A stretch of 64,000 nt of DNA from contig JAZOOJ010000007.1 in the NCBI GenBank assembly GCA_045655005.1, forward strand, positions 62,001 through 126,000. The letters run 5' to 3'. Below, piece after piece: positions 9,252 to 17,700 of the stretch. How positions within the stretch are numbered: the stretch's first letter is position 1; each line of letters begins with the position of its first letter. Made by a program: the position numbers and the translations under genes. The notes under the pieces were generated by a model. The model saw only the letters and a program-made list of their open reading frames with translations. It had not been told where the DNA came from and ran no database searches. The DNA is from UMGS1908 sp045655005 (GTDB lineage: Bacteria; Bacillota; Clostridia; Christensenellales; UBA1242).

Positions 9252-9519
9252 TTATTCAGATTGACTTCCATCTTCTGAGATATTTGTATTCTTTTCACTT
9301 ATAAATTCTTTTGCAGATCCAACTATTCTGTTCATTTCTTCTTGAGACAACGGCTTAACTGTTGCAGATATTAAATCATTATTTCTTATAGATTGTCCAA
9401 TAACAGAACCATCTGGTCCTAATTCTACATATTGAACAACTCTTAAAATCGACAAGTTTGCAATTTCACCATTTTCATTAAATTTTATATTTGCACTTTC
9501 GTGAATATCTTCATTATTT
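9252..9519 (-). pseudogene. Frame-shifted 3' end of the lipoprotein gene
   Basis: This 3' segment continues the lipoprotein gene in another frame. Up to about 9519 the upstream frame reads sensibly; it then hits a stop at 9485. The alternative frame is open from about 9523 to 9252 and encodes NEDIHESANIKFNENG and onward to an acidic end SEDGSQSE. One extra base in the short T-run at 9517-9519 (plus strand) would join both into a continuous protein of about 490 residues. The segment has no ribosome binding site and only a TTG at 9455 as a possible start, which argues against an independent gene. The terminator lies right after this segment. Sequencing error, natural mutation and phase variation remain open. 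Confidence 0.6.
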
Positions 9520-10729
9520 CATCATATCTAACTTCTTGACTGGTGCTTCTTGAGTAACCATCAATTACACTATATCCCCAATCAGCCTCCCCCGGATTAT
9601 AATAACTGTTAAGCATATTATCAGCAAGCCAAGAACCCCTGTATACATATTCTTGCATCCTTGCATCAATATCTTCCTGACCGACACCTTCTCCCATCAC
9701 ATCCCAATATGTACCGTTACCGCCCTCAAATACAGCAACTGAAGTTTCTTTATCTTCCCTATCTCTTCCAACAAGCACCATTTTACCCTTTTCATCAATG
9801 GCGTAAAATCCATTCGCTGTTTCATCTACGCTTTCATCTCCTTCGATGTTGACAACAAAACAGCCTGTGTCAGACTTTGTTTGTTGAATTGCATAATAAA
9901 ATTGTAAATTGACTGAACCTTCTTGGATATAAAAGATTGCTCGCTCAACTTCTTCAAGTTTGCTCTCATCCAACATTGATTTGTCTATCGACTTCAAAAT
10001 TTGGTCAAATCTTTCTGCCTCAATAAACATTTCATGGTAATCTGTTCTAACACCTAAATTCATATCAAAATTCATTTGTTGAAGAATTGACAACATTTCA
10101 TCTAAGTCAACTGCTGCCCCAAACTCAATTTCTGAATTGTCGCCTTGTTCTGGATTTGCTTGTTCCATTTCTGAAAGTTTTTTATCAATCTCTGCTCTAA
10201 TATAATTTTGTATCGCAACACGCATAGAGTCGATTGCTTCTTGCATTTGCTCTTCTGTAGTACATTTTGCAATTTTTGCATTTAATTTGTTAATTTTTTC
10301 ATCTGCAACACCTTGCTTTTTTAATACTTCTACCATTTGTTGATGTACTATTTCGAATTGCTCTAAAACGCTTTGGTCGATCACAGGGTAGGTCTCAACT
10401 TCAAATGTTCCTGCTTCTGTTTCTGTTATTTCAACACCTGATTCAATCTCGCCAGGCTTTACTGTGTCTTCTACTTTAACTCCATTAGTGTCCACCTTGT
10501 CTTTATTTTCATCAACACTTGTCCTTGCACAGCCAGCAATACCACTTGTAAGCATTAGCCCGGACATAAGACCCGCACTAAGTCTTATCTTTGTTGAATT
10601 CTTCATATTTCTTAATCCATCTGATACACGTTCTGCCGTTTGTTTTATTTTTCTCTTTGCGGATTCTGCAAATTGTTGTAAGTTTTCCTTTGTACTTTCT
10701 GCAACTTGTTTCAAATTTTTCTTTTCCAT
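9485..10729 (-). CDS. Lipoprotein with N-terminal coiled-coil extension (frameshifted)
   Basis: I do not recognise a named family. The first 45 residues hold three 11-residue amphipathic units (QVAESTKENLQ, QFAESAKRKIK, QTAERVSDGLR). A hydrophobic stretch at about 50-66 then ends in the lipobox SGIAGC, with Cys67 as the lipidation site. Such an extension before a signal peptide is unusual. The first ATG has a strong AAAGGGGAG ribosome binding site, whereas the internal Met42 (MKNSTK) has only a weak one; the long form is therefore preferred. The mature part is Glu-rich and helical to about residue 230, then has a beta-rich C-terminal region. The frame closes early at 9485; see the separate 3' fragment. 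Confidence 0.65.
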   Translation of the reverse strand: MEKKNLKQVAESTKENLQQFAESAKRKIKQTAERVSDGLRNMKNSTKIRLSAGLMSGLMLTSGIAGCARTSVDENKDKVDTNGVKVEDTVKPGEIESGVEITETEAGTFEVETYPVIDQSVLEQFEIVHQQMVEVLKKQGVADEKINKLNAKIAKCTTEEQMQEAIDSMRVAIQNYIRAEIDKKLSEMEQANPEQGDNSEIEFGAAVDLDEMLSILQQMNFDMNLGVRTDYHEMFIEAERFDQILKSIDKSMLDESKLEEVERAIFYIQEGSVNLQFYYAIQQTKSDTGCFVVNIEGDESVDETANGFYAIDEKGKMVLVGRDREDKETSVAVFEGGNGTYWDVMGEGVGQEDIDARMQEYVYRGSWLADNMLNSYYNPGEADWGYSVIDGYSRSTSQEVRYDEIMKIFTKVQI

Positions 10730-10882
10730 AAAATTTTGTCTCCCCTTTGTAAATCTTACTTAAACTTATGCAATTTTGTTCATTCTAAACACAAAGCCTT
10801 GTTTATAACTAATTTTAATTAGTACTATTCAAGTTGCTAAAGGTCAAACATTTTTAACCGTTTTCTATTATAATTTTATAAC

Positions 10883-10914
10883 AAAAGCACCAACATTATA
10901 TGTTAGTGCTTTTC
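10883..10914 (-). terminator. Intrinsic terminator of the M23 gene
   Basis: Stem AAAAGCAC-AACA / TGTTAGTGCTTTT with one unpaired base and T-rich flanks, 15 bases beyond the stop codon of the M23 peptidase gene. Confidence 0.75.
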
Positions 10915-10928
10915 TATTTAATTTCACT

Positions 10929-11597
10929 CTATTTATCTGCTAAATAATCGAATGGATTTACTTTTACATTATTTTCTAATATTTCAAAGTGTAAGTGATT
11001 CCCAAGCCCTGACTCGCTTGACGCAGATATACTTGTTTCCCCAATAATATCGCCTGCCTTTACAGACTGTCCCACTTCTACTTCTACATTTTCAGAAAGT
11101 GATTTGTAAACGGATTTAATTTCGTCAGTATGTTTTATGATAATTATTGTACCTTCAAGAGCAGAATAATCTACACTTTCAACAACTCCATCAGCTGTCG
11201 ACATTACACTTTCGGGAGCCTCTGTAACAAAATCAATACCCTCGTGTGTTGCCCATTCGTTCATTGTAGGATTGTATACTACGTTGTCGTTTACAAAAGA
11301 TTCTCCCATTGTATAATTTTTTATTGGCATAATAAAACTCAAAACATTATCCGAAGTAACGGCTTCCATCTCCGTCGCAGGAATATCAGGCATTAAAACT
11401 TCTTGACCTTGATTTGAATTAGGATTTGAATCAACATCAATGTTTAAAAGTTTGTTGTGATTAGTCTTTACGATAGCCGTTACAGCAAGTGCGACAACAA
11501 GCATAATTGCACACGCTGTTACCGCCAATGCAAATCCGTTCTTTTTTAAAAAGATTTTAAATCTTTGACCAAATGTTAAACCATTTTTATTTTTCAT
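10929..11597 (-). CDS. Membrane-anchored M23 (LytM) peptidase, SpoIIQ-like
   Basis: The 222-residue protein has a single N-terminal transmembrane helix (about residues 20-43) and a C-terminal LytM domain, the layout of SpoIIQ. SpoIIQ in the forespore membrane pairs with SpoIIIAH across the engulfment space. Zinc ligands are present as HEGID (H-x3-D) and HLHFE (H-x-H), so the domain looks catalytically competent, as in clostridial SpoIIQ and unlike B. subtilis SpoIIQ. The start is taken at 11597, because the ATG at 11612 is part of the ATGGAG ribosome binding site, the same arrangement as at polA. No other sporulation engulfment genes are adjacent, so a general wall endopeptidase is an alternative. 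Confidence 0.75.
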   Translation of the reverse strand: MKNKNGLTFGQRFKIFLKKNGFALAVTACAIMLVVALAVTAIVKTNHNKLLNIDVDSNPNSNQGQEVLMPDIPATEMEAVTSDNVLSFIMPIKNYTMGESFVNDNVVYNPTMNEWATHEGIDFVTEAPESVMSTADGVVESVDYSALEGTIIIIKHTDEIKSVYKSLSENVEVEVGQSVKAGDIIGETSISASSESGLGNHLHFEILENNVKVNPFDYLADK

Positions 11598-11705
11598 AAT
11601 TTTACACTCCATTTTGTTTTATAAACTAAGTGTAGCCAAAAAATTTTTGTTTAAACATCCAAAATCAAAAAGTTGCAAAACTTTATATCTCGAACAATTA
11701 ATACA

Positions 11706-12968
11706 TCAAATTGTTATATTATTTAAATTACCTACAATAAGTTTTTCATTTGTTTTTCGGTCTTCTATTTCAAAGTGACCGTTGTTTAAATATGAATTAC
11801 CAATTATAATCACCTTTCGTATACCCCAAAGTTCGTTATCTTTTAATTTTTCACCAATTGAACATGTCCTGTCATCTATACAAACCTTAACCCCTTGTTG
11901 TTTTAGTTGCTCATAAAGTTTCAAACCGGCATCTAAGCAATCTTTATCATTTTTGCAAATTATATTTACATTAAATGCTGAGATATTGTCTTCCCATATC
12001 AGCTTCCCATATTTCCTTATACAATTTATTGCAATAATAGCAATAAGCCTTGACACTCCAATTCCATAGCAGCCGTTATAATAATAGTCAAGTTTTCCCT
12101 CTCTATTTATAAATGTTCCACCCATCATTTTTGAATAAACTTGCTCATTTTGAAAGATATGTCCGACCTCTGTTGCTTTTCTTTTCTCAAATTTTTCTTT
12201 GTGTATATTAACATACTCACCGAGAACTATTGATTTTAAAGTTTCATCTTCTAAAACAAAAACTTCTTCGTTTACATATAATCCCAATTCATCATTACAA
12301 TAAATTGTATCTTGACCATATTCTTCATCAAACCACATAAATTCACTTGCCACTTTTCCTCCCATATCATTTACAGAAGTAATATTTTTAACATTATCCA
12401 AACCTAAATCTTTAAATATACTATGATAGGCTTTAACCATTTTATTGTAACTTTCTATCATTTTTTCTTGGTTTTCGTCAAATGAATATGCGTCCATCAT
12501 ATTAAATTCTTTACTTTTTATCAACCCACCTTGGCAACGTATTTCATCTCTAAACTTTGTTCCTATTTGATAATGAATAAATCCCAAGTCTTTATAACTC
12601 TTGATATGGTCTTTCATCATTGCAACACTAAATTCTTCAGCTGTTGCAGAAATTGCATACTCGCAATTTCGTCCAACACTTCTAAACATAGTTCCCGATT
12701 TTAAATATTTATCCCACCGTCCACTTTCTTCCCAATAATTTTTTGCCTGCAAAATTGAATACTGAACTTCTGCACAACCAACATCGTCAAGATTTTTCCT
12801 TATAACATCTTCAATATTTCTTTTAATTTTTAAAAGCATTGTGCCAAAGCCATAGCAACCCGATGAAAATTTTTTAAGTTGTCCGCTTTGTTCTAATAGT
12901 TCACTTATGTAGCAATCTTCGCTACCAATAGTTTTCTTTGTTTTTAACCCCATATTTGATATTTTCAT
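11706..12968 (-). CDS. proS: Prolyl-tRNA synthetase, short form without editing insertion
   Basis: Class II synthetase charging tRNA-Pro. The 420-residue protein follows the bacterial ProRS sequence but lacks the roughly 180-residue INS editing domain between motifs 2 and 3, as in the short alphaproteobacterial type. Motif 2 appears as FRDEIRCQGG near residue 145, and motif 3 as YGIGVSRLIAII near 320; the C-terminal anticodon-binding domain is complete. The ATG has an AAGGAG ribosome binding site 7 bases away. The gene is preceded by an elaborate leader with two small reading frames and two terminators instead of a T-box. A second, standard ProRS may exist elsewhere; editing of Ala-tRNA-Pro would need a separate protein. 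Confidence 0.88.
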   Translation of the reverse strand: MKISNMGLKTKKTIGSEDCYISELLEQSGQLKKFSSGCYGFGTMLLKIKRNIEDVIRKNLDDVGCAEVQYSILQAKNYWEESGRWDKYLKSGTMFRSVGRNCEYAISATAEEFSVAMMKDHIKSYKDLGFIHYQIGTKFRDEIRCQGGLIKSKEFNMMDAYSFDENQEKMIESYNKMVKAYHSIFKDLGLDNVKNITSVNDMGGKVASEFMWFDEEYGQDTIYCNDELGLYVNEEVFVLEDETLKSIVLGEYVNIHKEKFEKRKATEVGHIFQNEQVYSKMMGGTFINREGKLDYYYNGCYGIGVSRLIAIIAINCIRKYGKLIWEDNISAFNVNIICKNDKDCLDAGLKLYEQLKQQGVKVCIDDRTCSIGEKLKDNELWGIRKVIIIGNSYLNNGHFEIEDRKTNEKLIVGNLNNITI

Positions 12969-12993
12969 AAATTTTCTCCTTAATTTTAATTTT

Positions 12994-13071
12994 TTAATAA
13001 TAATTCAAACTTAAAATAATTTTGTGTATACCACCCATATTGGGTGGTGTTTTCATAATGATTTTTTTCAT
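12994..13071 (-). CDS. Second leader peptide of proS (contains Pro-Pro)
   Basis: A 25-codon open frame, MKKIIMKTPPNMGGIHKIILSLNYY split as MKKIIMKTPPNMGG then IHKIILSLNYY, begins 7 bases after an AGGAG ribosome binding site and ends 25 bases before proS. Codons 9-10 are tandem proline codons (CCA CCC). They fall inside a perfect 8-bp hairpin, ACCACCCA / TGGGTGGT at 13029-13047, so a ribosome slowed at these codons would melt it. The frame lies downstream of both intrinsic terminators and could couple translation to proS. Expression is inferred only. Confidence 0.55.
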   Translation of the reverse strand: MKKIIMKTPPNMGGIHKIILSLNYY

Positions 13072-13092
13072 AACTGTTCTCCTAATAAAAAT

Positions 13093-13117
13093 AGAGCGGT
13101 AGTAACACTATCGCTCT
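13093..13117 (-). terminator. Leader terminator T2 of proS
   Basis: Stem AGAGCGATAGT / ACTACCGCTCT (one A-C mismatch) with a 3-base loop, followed on the minus strand by ATTTTTATT. It lies just before the ribosome binding site of leader peptide 2. The left arm is also perfectly complementary to the right arm of T1. Confidence 0.75.
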
Positions 13118-13142
13118 ATTTTCGTAATTCAATTAATAAAAA

Positions 13143-13169
13143 AGCGATAGTCGTGTTTTGACTACCGCT
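13143..13169 (-). terminator. Leader terminator T1 of proS
   Basis: Stem AGCGGTAGTC / GACTATCGCT (one mismatch) with loop AAAACAC, followed on the minus strand by a 6-T run. The loop plus two flanking bases is complementary to a 9-base strand immediately after leader peptide 1. Confidence 0.8.
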
Positions 13170-13204
13170 ACATTTGCATTTAAATTTTTGGTATACTCAA
13201 AACA

Positions 13205-13267
13205 CTATAACATAATTGTTATAGCATTCGGTACGATATTAAGTTGGAAAATTGCCAAATTTTTCAT
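13205..13267 (-). CDS. First leader peptide of proS
   Basis: A 20-codon open frame reading MKNLAIFQLNIVPNAITIML starts 6-7 bases after a GGGAG ribosome binding site, about 17 bases from the predicted transcription start. Codon 13 is proline (CCG). The codons right after it (GCT ATA ACA) form one arm of a hairpin with sequence overlapping the stop codon. Position, ribosome binding site and structure suit an attenuator leader peptide. A single Pro codon is weaker evidence than a run would be. Confidence 0.6.
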   Translation of the reverse strand: MKNLAIFQLNIVPNAITIML

Positions 13268-13290
13268 ATAATTCTCCCTAACCTAATTTT

Positions 13291-13319
13291 ATATTAGCAC
13301 AAAAATATTCAAAAGTCAA
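13291..13319 (-). promoter_or_regulatory. proS promoter
   Basis: TTGACT (13314-13319) and TAATAT (13291-13296) are separated by 17 bases on the minus strand, a good housekeeping sigma promoter. Transcription would start near 13284. Confidence 0.75.
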
Positions 13320-13345
13320 TATTTCAATGCTCTTTATTTTTAACA

Positions 13346-14692
13346 TCAATTTTTAAAGGTCGCTCTATTTTGCTTTTTATCTTTTCTTATGCTTGAAGCA
13401 ACAATATCTCCTATTGTGATACCAAAGCCTTGAGCTATCAAAATATAATAGCTTAATAATCTCCATATTAAGAACGCCCACACAACAAAGTTTGACCCAA
13501 TAACACTACTAAATAATATTACAAAACTTATTTCCATCATACCCGTTCCACCAGGAAGTGGTATGTACGATGATGCCATATAACATATATAATATTTGGC
13601 TAAACATTCAAAATAAAATTCGAAGAATTGATTACTTGACCAAAAATGTATATTAGTTAACCCCATCGAAACAACAAAAGGCACACTTGCAAGTGCAATT
13701 ATTTCAACTGAAACAACCAAAACAAGCACTATTGCCATACCCAAGTGTTTCCTTAAATAGTTTATTGAATTTTGATACTCGGTAACTTGATTTAATAATT
13801 TTTTATATGCTTCTCTGTAATTTTTAACTATTTTTAACTTTGTTCCAACTTTAATTAAATTTCTTGCCAAATTTCTTCCCAATGTCTTACTGCTTGCAAT
13901 GATTATTACCGTTATTAAGAAAAACAAGTTTACAACTAAGCCTACATAAGCCAATATTTTCAACAAGCCGTAAAGTATGCTCATAAAACTATTCGTTGCT
14001 TCAATTTGCGGTACTACAAAAACAAAAAGTATAGTAGATAATATTATTGTGGCTATGTTAATAAGCATTATACGAATTAGTGGAACGCTTGTCGCAATAC
14101 CAGGAGATACTTTCCTTTTTGCAAGATAAAGTATTTGCGATGGTTGACCTCCAGCACTAAGCGGAGTTATTGCTTCGTAATATTTCCCAATAGCACTTGT
14201 TTTGTACGACACAAAAAATCTAAACTTGCCTGTTGTTAATTTCAATATTAGAGCTATCAGCAAGCTGTCGCACAGCATAACAATCAAGAACAATAATAGT
14301 CCATAGCATAGGTAATTCAGCCTGCTTCCTTGAACCATTATTAAGTTTGTAATAGATGCGTCGTCTGCGCTTTTAAATAAAGAACTTGCAAGTAAATATA
14401 CTAAGACAATATTCACAGCAAGCATCAACAAACTTGTTAAATTACTTTTTCTTTTCTTTTTTGTAGTCGAATTAGTCGCAAGTTCTACTAACTTATCTTT
14501 TACGATATTTTCATTTAAAATCTCGTCTCCATCGCTGTCAATTGCCGAAACCGACTTAATATCTTCGCCCACAATCTCATTGAGTTGCTCTTTAATAGCT
14601 TCAACATCATTTTCTTCTGACGCATTAAGGGTGTCTTCCATCATCTCACTTTCTTCATTTTTATTAATAATTTCATGATTATTATCGTCCAT
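13346..14692 (-). CDS. Flippase-like integral membrane protein (UPF0104/LPG synthase TM family)
   Basis: A 448-residue protein with a hydrophilic, acidic N-terminal tail of about 85 residues and then some eight transmembrane segments. Family hallmarks are TPLSAGGQPSQ near residue 178 and SYIPLPGGTGMMEISF near residue 385. These match the membrane region of lysylphosphatidylglycerol synthase (MprF-like flippases, YbhN/UPF0104). No aminoacyl-transferase domain follows, so this would be a stand-alone flippase or lipid-linked transporter; the substrate is unknown. The long charged N-terminus is unusual. It is followed on the same strand by the proS leader promoter and preceded by ileS, but probably has its own transcript, as an ileS terminator lies between. 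Confidence 0.78.
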   Translation of the reverse strand: MDDNNHEIINKNEESEMMEDTLNASEENDVEAIKEQLNEIVGEDIKSVSAIDSDGDEILNENIVKDKLVELATNSTTKKKRKSNLTSLLMLAVNIVLVYLLASSLFKSADDASITNLIMVQGSRLNYLCYGLLLFLIVMLCDSLLIALILKLTTGKFRFFVSYKTSAIGKYYEAITPLSAGGQPSQILYLAKRKVSPGIATSVPLIRIMLINIATIILSTILFVFVVPQIEATNSFMSILYGLLKILAYVGLVVNLFFLITVIIIASSKTLGRNLARNLIKVGTKLKIVKNYREAYKKLLNQVTEYQNSINYLRKHLGMAIVLVLVVSVEIIALASVPFVVSMGLTNIHFWSSNQFFEFYFECLAKYYICYMASSYIPLPGGTGMMEISFVILFSSVIGSNFVVWAFLIWRLLSYYILIAQGFGITIGDIVASSIRKDKKQNRATFKN

Positions 14693-14757
14693 TTATACAC
14701 CCTACACCTGCATTTTAATACCACTATTCTAACCTTTTAACATAAAAAAGTCAAGAG

Positions 14758-14786
14758 AAAAGGCGGAAAGATTATTTCCACCTTTT
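14758..14786 (-). terminator. Intrinsic terminator of ileS
   Basis: Stem AAAAGGTGGAAA / TTTCCGCCTTTT with one G-T wobble, 8 bases after the ileS stop codon, with T-rich sequence beyond. Confidence 0.8.
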
Positions 14787-14793
14787 ACTTGTT

Positions 14794-17700
14794 TTAATCT
14801 AATGCTTTAAGCTCAAAATAAACTTTATCTCCTGCAATTTCTACAATCTTTTTAATATCTGGATTTGAAATTACACCAAACTCTTTTGCCAAAACATCTT
14901 CCATCAATTTTGACTTAAATGCTTCAAGCATTTTATTTATTTCAACACTTTCTGATGTTACATTAATTAAAATGCGTTGTTCAATTCTGAAATTCGCTTC
15001 CTTTCTTAACATTTGCGCAGACCTTACAACTTCTCTAAACAATCCTTCAAGCATTAAATTTTCGTCAATTGTAGTATCCAACACAACGGTGATTCCATTG
15101 TCTTGTATTATTACAAATTCAGATTTTGGTTTGCTTTGAAGCATAAAGATGTCACTAGAAAGTCCACAAAAATCTCCAACATTAACACTTCCCTGCTTAT
15201 ATCCAGCAACCGCAACCGACATTGCTTTATCATCAATTTCTGCCAAAGTTGCTTTTAATTTTTGAACTTCACCTTTTAAAATCGCCCCTGCCTTTTTAAA
15301 ATCAACGCCAAGATATTCATCATTAAATTTTGAATTGTCGGTTTCGAACAACACTTGTTTAATATTTAGTTCGCCGGTTATAATGTCATTTAATCTTTGT
15401 GTTGCACGATTAGCATCTTCACCACCGACAACATATAAAGTTTTTAGTGGTTGCTTAATCTTGATTTGATTTTCATTTCTAAGCCTTTGAGCAAGTGTTA
15501 TAATCTGTCTTGCAATTTCAACATCTTTTGAAACATCACTGAAATCTGAGCAATCTATTTTGCTCGCAAAACCTGCAAGCATAATTGATTCGGCTTCATT
15601 CTTCTCTATTTCACGAACCCCGTTTTGCCAAATATACTCACAAAGGAATGGAATTACCGGCGCCATAACTTGGATTAATTTTTTGATTGCATAATACAGG
15701 CACCAATATGCTGTCATTTGGTCATCTTTTTCTTCTGACTTCCAGAATCTTTTTCTGTTTACACGAATATAGAAGTTTGAGATATCATCAACAAGCTTTT
15801 CAAAATCTTTTACAACTAAGAAGTTGTTATATTCTGCATAATTCTTATCTGAATTTTCAACAAACTCATTTACGCTTTGCAACAACCATTTATCTGTAAC
15901 TTGTAGGTTCTTTTCATCTAACTTATAGTTGGCTATATCTGGGTTGTCAATACAAGCATATGTATTAAAGAATGTATAAATATTCCAAAATGCAATCATT
16001 TTTCTTCTTGCTTCGTCTGTTAATGTTTCGCCAAAACGCATATCATTAGTTGGATTTGCTGAACCATATAAGTATCTAACAGCATCCGCACCAACTCTAT
16101 CAGCGAACTTATCTGCTTCTAATGAATTTCCACCACTCTTGTGAAATTCTCCACCATTCTCGTCTTTTACGTATTGATAAGTCAATAAATTCTTATATGG
16201 TGCTTTACCTGTTAACACAACACTCATTATTAATAATGAATAGAACCATAGTTTAATTTGTTCAATCATTTCACAAACATAATCGCTTGGGAAGTTATTG
16301 TTGAAAAATTCTTTATCTGTAAAATATTTCTTTGTAGAGAAAGGAGTAATTCCAGCATCAAGCCAAACATCACCAACTTCTGGTATTCTTTCAGCAACTG
16401 CGCCACATTCACATTTTACCTTAATTGAATCAATCCAAGGTCTGTGTAAATGTGGAAGTTTATCAATTTCTTCTGGATTCACAGCTTTTTCACGCAATTC
16501 ATCAATTGAACCAATAACATGCACCTTACCGCACTTTTCACAAACATAGAATGGTAATGGAAGCCCATAGAATCTTGACCTTGAAATATTCCAATCTCCC
16601 ATATTGTTTAACCAGTCCACCATTCTCTTTTTAGCATATGCTGGAGAGAAATTAACATCTTCAATCGCTTTTAAAGCCATTGGACGAATATCGTCCATCT
16701 TGATATACCAAGCACTAACAAGTTTATACACAATGTCAGTTTTACATCTCCAACAATGTGCGTAACTATGTTTATGTTTATGAGAATATAAAAGTTTTCC
16801 GTCACTTTTTAAACGATTAACAACATCATCAACTACGTCAGTGGTTTTCTTTCCTGCAACAAATCCTGTATTTGGAAGTAATACTCCTTGCTCATCGATT
16901 GGACAAATTTGTTTTAGGTCTTCACGCAAACCAAGCTCAAAGTCCTCTGCACCACAACCTGGGGCAATATGAACAACACCTGAACCTTCAAGTTCTGCAA
17001 CATCTTCCCATGCAACAACTCTATGTAAAAACTGTTGTTCAGGTAGTTCTGGGAAACAAGTTTCATAGTTCAAGCCAACAAGAGTTTCACCCTTAAATGT
17101 TTCAATTATTTCGGCATCACCCTTTAAAACTCTTTTAACTGCATTAGAGCCCATAACAAGTTTTTCGCCAGTTGAAATGACTTTTACCAATGAATATTCC
17201 ATCTCTGGATTGACAGCCAATGCAACGTTTGCAGTCAAAGTCCAAGGAGTTGTTGTCCAAGCAACCATTTTATAGTCTTTTCCGATAATTGGAAGTTTTA
17301 AATATATTGCTGTATGTTCAACTTCTGAATAACTGTTACTCATTTCATGGTCACTTAAACTTGTTCCACATCTTGGGCACCATACCATTGGACGATTTTT
17401 CTTAACGATCCAACCATTTTCTGAGCACTTCTTTAGAAAATGCCAAATTCCTAAAATATTTTCGTCGGTATTAGTGAAATATGAATGATCCCAATCCATC
17501 CATTGTCCCATACGAATGCTTTGATTTGTGATTTCATTACCAAAATATTTAACTCTTTCCATACACTTATTGGTAAATTTGTCCAAGCCATATTTCAAAA
17601 TTTCAGGTTTGCCATTTAGCCCTAGTTCTTTTTCAACATTAACCTCAACCCAAAGCCCTTGAGCGTCAAAGCCATTTTGGAATTGTTGACTTTCACCCTT

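Larger units (their letters stand above)
12969..13284 (-). promoter_or_regulatory. proS leader: predicted proline-responsive transcription attenuator
   Basis: The transcribed leader has no T-box motif. In order it holds leader peptide 1, terminator T1, terminator T2, leader peptide 2 and proS. Just after the peptide 1 stop, GTGTTTTGA (13197-13205, minus) is perfectly complementary to TCAAAACAC in the T1 loop (13153-13161), giving an antiterminator. The same strand can extend a hairpin made by CTATAAC (13218-13224) in the peptide-coding region and GTTATAG (13205-13211), with further G-U and A-U pairs. A ribosome stalled at the Pro codon (13229-13231) would cover the coding arm and free the antiterminator strand. 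The right arm of T1, once released, is complementary to the left arm of T2. Confidence 0.6.

Noticed and set aside
9252..9455. A stand-alone 67-residue gene starting at TTG 9455
   Set aside because: No ribosome binding site, rare start, and the frame is open upstream in continuity with the lipoprotein; a frameshifted 3' end explains it better.
9485..9530. Programmed ribosomal frameshift in the lipoprotein gene
   Set aside because: No slippery heptamer plus downstream pseudoknot or internal Shine-Dalgarno was evident; a simple indel is the simpler reading.
11706..12968. proS as a non-ribosomal or ProX-type paralogue instead of a tRNA synthetase
   Set aside because: Class II motifs and the anticodon-binding domain are both present, so a true synthetase is more likely, though a second copy elsewhere cannot be excluded.
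13093..13169. MITE or mobile-element inverted repeat upstream of proS
   Set aside because: The paired hairpins have T-runs in the transcript sense, lie in a promoter-proximal leader and have a complementary antiterminator strand; no target-site duplication or further copies were seen.
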